From Symbiodinium natans (taxonomy: Eukaryota > Sar > Dinophyceae > Suessiales > Symbiodiniaceae), in assembly GCA_905221605.1 (NCBI GenBank), contig CAJNDS010000418.1, forward strand, positions 80,938 through 144,937: 64,000 nucleotides of DNA, in the 5' to 3' direction. The position numbers and the translations under genes were made by a program. Below, in pieces: positions 56,816 to 64,000 of this stretch. The first letter of the stretch is position 1; each line of letters opens with the position of its first letter. The notes under the pieces are model-generated. The model was not told where the DNA came from. It searched no databases and worked only from the letters and a program-made list of their open reading frames with translations.

Positions 56816-57575
56816 GCATTCTCTTTGAGGTCATCGTTGGTACAATTCTTTACTCGGGGGCCGCTGCACCCATAAAACCTACTTTTGCGCTTCGCCCTTG
56901 CGCGCTCTTGCACTGCCCTTGGCTTCAAGCACGTTTCCATATGGAAGACATACACTGTTCTTCCTGAAGGGTGTTTGAAACAAAGGAGCATTTCCCAAAC
57001 ATCTTTGTTGGAAGGCTTCTGGGAACCTCGCCATTGCTTTCGCAAAGAACAAAATGTGGCTCTTGGAGGAGTTTGTATGTCCCTTACAGCCTTCACCCCT
57101 CTGGCTTCACCAGCGTTTCGGGAGGCTGGCCATGTGGTCACTTCCCAAATTAGGGTCCTTGTTTAGCTTGCGCACAGCTTGCGCAAGGCTTGAGCACTGT
57201 GGTCCGAAAGCTCCGAGTCCGTCCAAATCCAGTGCAACCCCAGCTTGATTACGTTCGCCCATGCGCGCGCTTGCGCGTTGCAGTTTTTCAGGATGCCCTG
57301 AGCCTACATCAACAAAATTTGGGACACTCTATTGGGTTTCAGAACAACCCTCATGTGATGAAGCTGACATGTGAACAGCCTGCCTTGGATGTCTTGACCT
57401 CATGGCAAGCCTTATCGTTTCTTTGTGCTCCTCATCGTTATACCATGGTTCTCTTTCTGGTGGCTGTAGCTCTAGGACTGACATGTCTCCTCCCAGATCC
57501 TTGGCTAAAGCTCGTGGGGTACTAACGGTACTACAACTTCAGTCTCCGGCAAGGCTTCGAGCAGCTCATCTCAGC
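56816..57575. other. Downstream region of the PPR–PUS gene
   Basis: No supported gene. It lies 3' of the minus-strand stop at 57576. No polyadenylation signal is obvious, as is usual in dinoflagellates. Confidence 0.35.
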
Positions 57576-59747
57576 TCAACTTTTCCTCCAGTTGGCTGCG
57601 GGCTGTGACAAATATGGCTTCAGCAATTCTAGAACTTGCCTTAGCTCCAAGGGCAGCCGAGCTTTCACGCAAAACGGCTTGCCAGAGAGGTCCCGCAGCT
57701 TAACACGACGGCAGTGAAGAAAGAGCCGATGGCCAGGAAGCATCGAAAGATTGCCTCTACCATACTTGGGGTCGCCGACAATGGGACAATTCAAGTGAGC
57801 TAGGTGCACTCTGATTTGGTGCGTTCGTCCTGTCACAGGCTTCACGGACAGAAGCATGAGCTCATGGTGCTTAGTACTTGGCAGTTCGTATCGTGCAAGA
57901 ACCTGGTACTTCGTGACGGCTTCTCGCCCAAGTTCAGAAACCTTTGTTGTCTTGCTGTTGCTGGAGCCCTGAATGGTACATAGCGGAACAGCGACAACGC
58001 CTGTAGAAGAGACGGCTCCAAGAGAAGGGCCTTCGCACAAACAGATGTACCGTTTATCAACCAGCCGACTGGCAAACTGCGACTGCAACCAGTTCGCGGC
58101 CAAAGAGCCTGCAGGTCCTGTGGCCAGTGGCAAAACACCAGAAGTGGGCTTGTCGAGTCTGGACACAAGGCTAAGGACTTCAAATCTGCAAGCGCTGGGC
58201 CAGAGCAATGCTGCGACTTCGTCCACAAACTCGTCAGTTGTGACAAGATCAGGCTTGAAGGCTGCAAGAACTCCATGCCCTGCACCCAGAACTCTCGGAT
58301 CCCCTGCTGCGATGTTGGCAATGTGTGGAGCAGCTGCAGAAACGCGCACCGGTTCTAAATGTTGCTGCCACAACCTTTTCATGACTTCCAAGAACTCCAT
58401 CGCGCTCTCTGCTCCCAAGGCTTTGCGAAGTGCATTCGCCGCAGAGCCAACATGCAAAGCATCCGGAATTGATTGCAGCGTCAGCAAACTTTGGAGAAGG
58501 GCCAAGGCTGCTTTCCACGCGCCGCTTCCCTCGCAAGCACTCATAGCAATCCCGATCATGTCGGCATTAAGAATCTGGGAATGCCCGTCCATGAGTTGCA
58601 GCATTGCCGTACACATACGCCAGTTGGAACAGTTTGCCACCGCGCTTAAGGCACTCGTGAAACTAACCTCGCTGGGGGATATCATTCTTCCATCCATGCG
58701 TATCAATAACTCAAGTGCCATTGGCCAGCTGCCACCGGTGCTACATGCATCAATGGCACTGTTGCACGAAACTTCATCTAAGTCGACACGCCGTGTGGCC
58801 ATTTGCGATAACATTGCGAGAGAATGTAGCCACTGACCGCTTCTTCCGCATGCAGCGATGGCTGAGTTAAAGCTGACGACTTGTGGCGAAGGCATTAAGC
58901 TCAGTATAGATAAAGCTGGTTGCCATTGAACGCATGTGGCGCAAGCACTGATAGCACTATTAAACACCGCTTCGGCATGATCTAGGGACTCCTCTAACAT
59001 CCTCTTTAGGACCAGCATCGCTAGTTCCCAGTTCCCCCCTGTGCCGCAAGCAGAAGTTAATGTGCTGTATATGAAGACGTCTGCCTCCACTGCCTCAATT
59101 GTCATGTCCAGCAGCATTTGCAAGGCATGCCACCACACGCTGGAGCTTCCAGTTGCAGCCATCGCTGAGGCATAGCTAAAGGCGTTTGGCATCACTCGCT
59201 TGGATGGCATGGAACCCAACAAGCCGAGAGCTGCTGTCCACTTGCTGCACTTAGCGCAAGCAGTGAGAGTTGAGCTGAAGCTGACCACATCGGCGGCAGC
59301 TCTTGGCGTTTTCGGCATTTGGTTCAAGATCTGCAGGGACACTTCCCACTGCCCAGCGCGAGCGCACGCACTCAGAACGGCATTGTGTGAGACGGTGTCC
59401 GGCAGAGTTGCCATGGAACTCATGGAACTCAATATGTCCAGGGCTGCCGTCCACTCGGCAGCTTTCTCACAAACGCTCATCGCAGAATTTAAACACACCA
59501 CATCTGGCAAGATAGAGTGCTTCTGCATGTTGGTGAGTAACTCAAAAGCCAGCTTCCAATCTCCAGCTTTCCCACATGCAGAGATGGCAATGCCATAATG
59601 GAATCGGTTAGCCTTCAGTCGCTGCTTTCGCAGTTTCTCCAAGAGCTGGACGACAGCATTGGCAGACCTCGCCCTAGACGCCTTCTTCAAGGCCACAGTT
59701 GCCAAGCGCTCTCTGTCATGACTGTCATACAATGAGATGTCTTGCAT
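57576..59747 (-). CDS. PPR protein fused to RluA-family pseudouridine synthase
   Basis: Intronless 723-residue ORF. Residues about 47–462 hold some twelve 35-residue PPR-like repeats, with the W-containing first-to-second helix turn seen in dinoflagellate PPRs (AISACGKAGDWKLAFELL, AVLSACARAGQWEVSLQIL, AIAACGRSGQWLHSLAML). Residues about 488–710 are an RluA-type pseudouridine synthase: SRLDKPTSGVLPLA at 529–542, whose Asp-532 is the catalytic residue of the RLD motif, DKRYICLCEG at 564–573, and PVTGRTHQIRVHLAHLNCP to GDPKYG at 637–663. PPR tracts bind RNA sequence-specifically, and the synthase isomerises uridine to pseudouridine, so the fusion should guide modification to chosen RNA sites, most likely in plastid or mitochondrion. 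The N-terminus (MQDISLYDSHDRERL) is not a clear transit peptide; targeting might come from an upstream exon. No stops or frameshifts. Confidence 0.9.
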   Translation of the reverse strand: MQDISLYDSHDRERLATVALKKASRARSANAVVQLLEKLRKQRLKANRFHYGIAISACGKAGDWKLAFELLTNMQKHSILPDVVCLNSAMSVCEKAAEWTAALDILSSMSSMATLPDTVSHNAVLSACARAGQWEVSLQILNQMPKTPRAAADVVSFSSTLTACAKCSKWTAALGLLGSMPSKRVMPNAFSYASAMAATGSSSVWWHALQMLLDMTIEAVEADVFIYSTLTSACGTGGNWELAMLVLKRMLEESLDHAEAVFNSAISACATCVQWQPALSILSLMPSPQVVSFNSAIAACGRSGQWLHSLAMLSQMATRRVDLDEVSCNSAIDACSTGGSWPMALELLIRMDGRMISPSEVSFTSALSAVANCSNWRMCTAMLQLMDGHSQILNADMIGIAMSACEGSGAWKAALALLQSLLTLQSIPDALHVGSAANALRKALGAESAMEFLEVMKRLWQQHLEPVRVSAAAPHIANIAAGDPRVLGAGHGVLAAFKPDLVTTDEFVDEVAALLWPSACRFEVLSLVSRLDKPTSGVLPLATGPAGSLAANWLQSQFASRLVDKRYICLCEGPSLGAVSSTGVVAVPLCTIQGSSNSKTTKVSELGREAVTKYQVLARYELPSTKHHELMLLSVKPVTGRTHQIRVHLAHLNCPIVGDPKYGRGNLSMLPGHRLFLHCRRVKLRDLSGKPFCVKARLPLELRQVLELLKPYLSQPAANWRKS

Positions 59748-62369
59748 GGCAAAGCCGAAGGGCTGAGGCCTTTGGGCAGAAGCCTTTGGCCGGTTGAAGG
59801 AAAGTGGACCTGTATGGATGACTATGGCCCAGCATGGCTCTTTCTGGCCATGACATCAAGCCTGGCTTCCAAAAGCCTTGAATCGAACAATTCACTCAAA
59901 ACCAAGGGGCTGAAGGATTTCATTGGCTGCAGCGTCGGCAGTAGCGTCGGCAGTATATGGCCTGCCTGACCTTCACGACTTCCGTTCTGGTTTGCTTCAT
60001 GATCCTTGGAAATTGTGTCGTGTTCCCGCCAGGATGGGCTATTTCACACTATTTCAAGCTGGCTGGCCTACATTGACTGCATCATGCCTGTGAGTCGCAC
60101 GCACGCACTGCTCGTAGGGGCTGGGGCCCTGCGCCCTGTGTAGATTCGGGATGAATCTGAAAACGCTTTCGGTTAGCTATAGGTCTGAGCCCAGAGATGT
60201 GAAAGCCTTCCGCAGGCCATGCACAAGAAGGTGCCATATGATGTGCAGAATTGCTGCAGAATGAACGGTTCCTGCCAAGTTTACTACGATGATCGACTCT
60301 TCTTTCTGCCCCCCACTCTGCTGTACAATCATCCTTGCCGAGCATGCTGGCAGAGTGCCTTCCAAAAAGGTTGAAAACATCATGTGCAAGATCCAAACGC
60401 GAAGACACTGTGCCTACAGGTCCTCACCAGGGTACTCGAGACTTTGTGGCCAGATTCCGGCCCAACAATGTTGTGCGTGCATGCAGAATTAGCTCAGCAG
60501 CCGGGAAACACCAGCAGAGCGGCAGGTCGCTGAGAATGGAAAAAATGTGCCACGTGGGGCCATGTCTTCCCGGAGCTTGAGCCCGAGGTTCCACAAAGGT
60601 CTTGTGAGAAGTCAACTCTTCTGTTCAGCGCATGCGTTACATAGCAAAGGTAGCTGTCACCACTCGAACGGCACCACAGTGTCAACTCATCTGATCAGGA
60701 AATGACACTGCAGATCGTTGCAGGCTCGTAAAGTTCGGGTCGTGGTTAAGCGACCTCAGCTGCAACAGGTCCAAGCTGCAAGACCTCTCGAAGTTTTGAT
60801 ATGGCTCCAGCCCAAGACGGCATAGTAAGAGAAGTTCCGTTTAGTTAGGATCTGTCGTACAGACTCTGATGCGCAAGCGAATGTGCCGGCAGCTGCAACA
60901 GGTTGCGGAGTGACAAATCCGTCGATTCGACATGATTCGACCACTGTTTGGACGGGTTGCCTTCCTCTCTCGGTCAACTTTTAAGTTGTAGGACACAGAG
61001 CCGCCATTCTCCTTGAAGCGCTGCATCCTCAGAGCACACTGAAAGCACACTGAGAACACTTAGTACTTTTCAGTAAGCTGAAGGCTACGCGGGGCCACTC
61101 CTGGGACTAAAGTGCGCGGAGCACACTCGGGCGGAGCACACGTCTGCAAGGCCCTACTACGCAAGAGGCAAGAGAAGGCCAGAGCTTACACTCTGCACAA
61201 GTACTGCACATCACGGCACCTTACGTGCACTTGCGGCTTAGGGCTTAGGGCCTGGCAGCGCCCGGCCCCAAAGAAGCGCATCAGGAGGCAAAGTTTTGGC
61301 AAGCAGCCTCAAAAGCAACAGCTTCGAACTCAATCCCCAGGAACACTCAACTCGAGGAAGCCAATCGCATCAACTGAGGCCAGCAACTGGCCCTTTTCCA
61401 CTGTCTTCTTTTCGGGAGGGAGGCCTCCACTGTCACATGTTGAACATGTTGAACAAGACTTCTCTCTCGCCATGCAAGCAGTCGATGAGTGATGAGTGCA
61501 CTGAGCCCCTACCAAGAAGTTCACGCATCCGTGTACGCGGAGGCATGACATACTTGCTGGGATCCTTCAAACCTCGGCCGTGCTCATGTCGAGGGCAAGC
61601 TTGTAAACTGGTAAGCTGGGCCCAGGTCCAGCGGCGAAGGCAACCGCCCGACAATCCAAGACTGGAGCCTGCTTGATACTGCTTCATTTCTTCCGCCTCC
61701 TTCTCTTCTCGTTCCTCCTTAACTGGCGTGCAAACCTAGATCAACTTCCGTGGATGGGCTGCGTGGCCGAGCAGGGCCTAGCACACACAGTAACATCAAC
61801 AGAACGCTGCTACACAGCTGCCGTCGCGAGCTCAACTCTGCCCAGGAACCTTCGACATTGCATTTTCGGCCTCGGCATATTTCTGACGTCATGGAAGGCT
61901 AGGGCCCTACAATTCCTGGTGGCCTGTCTCAAAGCACCCTGCGAAACCCCAGACTTCTTCTGCGGCATGTGGTTGTTGGCTGGAAAGCCGGATCTGGGAA
62001 GGATGCTCTCCAGACAAGGCGACATCCATCCACATCTCATCATGCGTGTAAGCAGGTATTGGCAGCACGAAACAGTCGGGCCTGCTGCGGGGCCAAGCAT
62101 GCAATTGGCCTCGTTCTGTCATCCAACCCGCAGCATAGCCAGCACAGAGCCATGTGCTGAGGGTCAGGCATGCCATCTTCAGCACTGCAAACAAAAAAGG
62201 CGTTGCCTTCCAAGCGTTCCTCAGTGCCGCGGAACTTGCATCCACAGTTAAGGTGGAGCATCCTGCGTTACCCGTCAACCGGCTCACGTTCGGATTCTGC
62301 TTCCTGCCAAATGACCCGCTGTTCCACTCGCATTCAACTCCATTTGTGTTCTTTCCGCTGCATCGCGTT
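59748..62369. other. Unrecognised stretch 5' of the PPR–PUS gene
   Basis: No supported gene. Short overlapping frames on both strands only. The direct TGCAGCGTCGGCAGTAGCGTCGGCAG repeat is near 59930–59955. The promoter of the PPR–PUS gene should be in the first few hundred bases, but no TATA-like or spliced-leader acceptor signal can be singled out. Confidence 0.35.
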
Positions 62370-62374
62370 CTGGC

Positions 62375-62490
62375 CTTGCGCGCGTGCGCGCGTGCTCGCG
62401 CATGCCCGCGAGCGTGCGCGTGCGCGCGTCGAGCGCGCACGTTCGTACGGGTGCACGGGTGCTGCAGTTGCGAGCGCGCGCGCGCGCTTG
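62375..62490. repeat. Alternating GC-rich tract (CGCGTG)
   Basis: GCGCGTGCGCGCGTGCTCGCG-type alternation near 62387–62445 and GAGCGCGCGCGCGC near 62472. It leads into the long simple-sequence array. Confidence 0.85.
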
Positions 62491-62504
62491 CACGCGCTGC
62501 GTGC

Positions 62505-63834
62505 GTCCGTGTATGTGTCTGTGTCTGTGTTGTCTCTCTGTGTGTCTCTGTCTCTGTGTCTCTGTGTGTGTGTGTGTGTCTGTGTCTCTGTGTCTCTGTG
62601 TCTCTGTGTCTCTGTGTCTCTGTGTCTCTGTGTCTCTGTGTCTCTGTGTCTCTGTGTCTCTGTGTCTCTGTGTCTCTGTGTCTCTGTGTCTCTGTGTCTC
62701 TGTGTCTCTGTGTCTCTGTGTCTCTGTGTCTCTGTGTCTCTGTGTCTCTGTGTCTCTGTGTCTCTGTGTCTCTGTGTCTCTGTGTCTCTGTGTCTCTGTG
62801 TCTCTGTGTCTCTGTGTCTCTGTGTCTCTGTGTCTGTGTCTGTGTGTGTCTGTGTCTGTGTCTGTGTCTGTGTCTGTGTCTGTGTGTGTCTGTGTCTGTG
62901 TCTGTGTCTGTGTCTGTGTCTGTGTCGTGTGCGTGTGCGTGTGCGTGTGCGTGTGCGTCTGTGCGTGTGCGTCTGCGTGTGCGTCTGTGCGTGTGCGTCT
63001 GTGCGTGTGCGTCTGTGCGTGTGCGTGTGCTGTGCGTGTGTGCGTCTGTGCGCGTGTGTCTGTGCGCGTGTGTCTGTGCGCGTGTGCTCTGTGTCGTGTG
63101 TCGTGCGCGTGTGTCTGTGCGCGTGTGTCTGTGCGCGTGTGTCTGTGCGCGTGTGTCTGTGCGCGTGTGTCTGTGCGCTGTGCGCGTGTGGTGCGCGTGT
63201 GTCTGTGCGCGTGTGTCTGTGCGCGTGTGTCTGTGCGCGTGTGTCTGTGTGTGTGTGTGTGCGCGTGGGTCTGTGCGCGTGGGTCTGTGCGCGTGGGTCT
63301 GTGCGCGTGTGTCTGTGCGCGTGTGTCTGTGCGCGTGTGTCTGTGCGCGTGTGTCTGTGCGCGTGTGTCTGTGCGCGTGTGTCTGTGCGCGTGTGTCTGT
63401 GCGCGTGTGTCTGTGCGCGTGTGTCTGTGCGCGTGTGTCTGTGCGCGTGTGTCTGTGCGCGTGTGTGCTGTGCGCGTGTGTGCGCGTGTGCGTGCGCGTG
63501 TGTGTGTGCGCGTGTGTCTGTGCGCGTGTGTCTGTGCGCGTGTGTCTGTGCGCGTGTGTCTGTGCGCGTGTGTCTGTGCGCGTGTGTCTGTGCGCGTGTG
63601 TCTGTGCGCGTGTGTCTGTGCGCGTGTGTCTGTGCGCGTGTGTCTGTGCGCGTGTGTCTGTGCGCGTGTGTCTGTGCGCGTGTGTCTGTGCGCGTGTGTC
63701 TGTGCGCGTGTGTCTGTGCGCGTGTGTCGTGTCTGTGCGCGCGTGTCTGTGCGCGCGTGTCTGTGCGCGCGTGTCTGTGCGCGCGTGTCTGTGCGCGCGT
63801 GTCTGTGCGCGCGTGTGTGCGCGCGTGTGTGTGG

Positions 63835-63923
<89 letters not shown>

Positions 63924-63952
63924 TGTGTGGGTGCGGGCGTGCGTGCGTGGGG

Positions 63953-63999
<47 letters not shown>

Positions 64000-64000
64000 T
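62505..64000. repeat. 1.5-kb simple-sequence array to window end
   Basis: Successive zones: TGTGTCTC octamer (62530–62835, roughly 35 copies), TGTGTC hexamer (62835–62930), TGCGTG and TGTGCGTC (62930–63050), the 14-mer CTGTGCGCGTGTGT and its homogenised runs (63050–63730), CTGTGCGCGCGTGT (63735–63810), (GT)n (63832–63920) and (GCGT)n (63945–64000). Alternating purine–pyrimidine throughout. It continues beyond the window. Confidence 0.95.

Overview
The window looks like nuclear DNA of a dinoflagellate. The evidence is: interstitial TTTAGGG/CCCTAAA arrays (Arabidopsis-type telomere repeat); a very high load of micro- and minisatellites; a long intronless PPR–pseudouridine synthase gene with the PPR style common in dinoflagellates; reverse-transcriptase ORFs; and spliced genes whose inferred introns start with GT, GC or GA, end in AG followed by G, and carry short direct repeats at their two ends. 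I see no bacterial operons, CRISPR arrays, rRNA or tRNA genes.

Layout. 1–3.3 kb is AT-rich, with two plus-strand ORFs (one F-box-like) and a TA tract. 3.3–9.8 kb is a mosaic of degenerate telomere-like arrays enclosing an endonuclease-less non-LTR-type RT ORF (minus), a 20-bp-class minisatellite and four copies of a ~195-bp repeat. 12.9–15.9 kb holds a spliced minus-strand gene encoding four copies of an unrecognised ~150-aa cysteine-rich module. 16–35 kb is mostly noncoding and repeat-rich: GTC, a 14-bp GC-rich satellite, G/C homopolymer foldbacks, CTTG, a 1.6-kb GGGAGACAAA higher-order array, ACAA/ACAC and TTCC. 35.7–37.5 kb holds a spliced minus-strand gene for a TPA-repeat, proline-rich protein ending in a PIN1-like WW domain that is itself split by an intron. 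37.6–41.5 kb has weaker minus-strand exon candidates. 42.0–42.7 kb is a (GTA)n tract. 43.6–47.3 kb is a nearly complete Penelope-like retroelement with 200-bp terminal direct repeats and a 24-bp target-site duplication. 49.7–50.3 kb has a basic hypothetical ORF. 53.2–53.5 kb has a cluster of TGACGCCACG motifs. 57.6–59.7 kb is the PPR–RluA-type pseudouridine synthase gene. 62.4–64.0 kb is one long GT/GC-rich simple-sequence array running off the window end.

Every coding region I can support between 3.8 and 59.7 kb lies on the minus strand. The only plus-strand candidates are at the far left, so gene direction converges at about 2.4–3.8 kb. This fits the unidirectional gene arrays known from dinoflagellates. 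The genes do not form an evident pathway; what they share is architecture. Exon joins were inferred by reading frame, homology between repeated modules, and the AG|G rule, not from transcripts.
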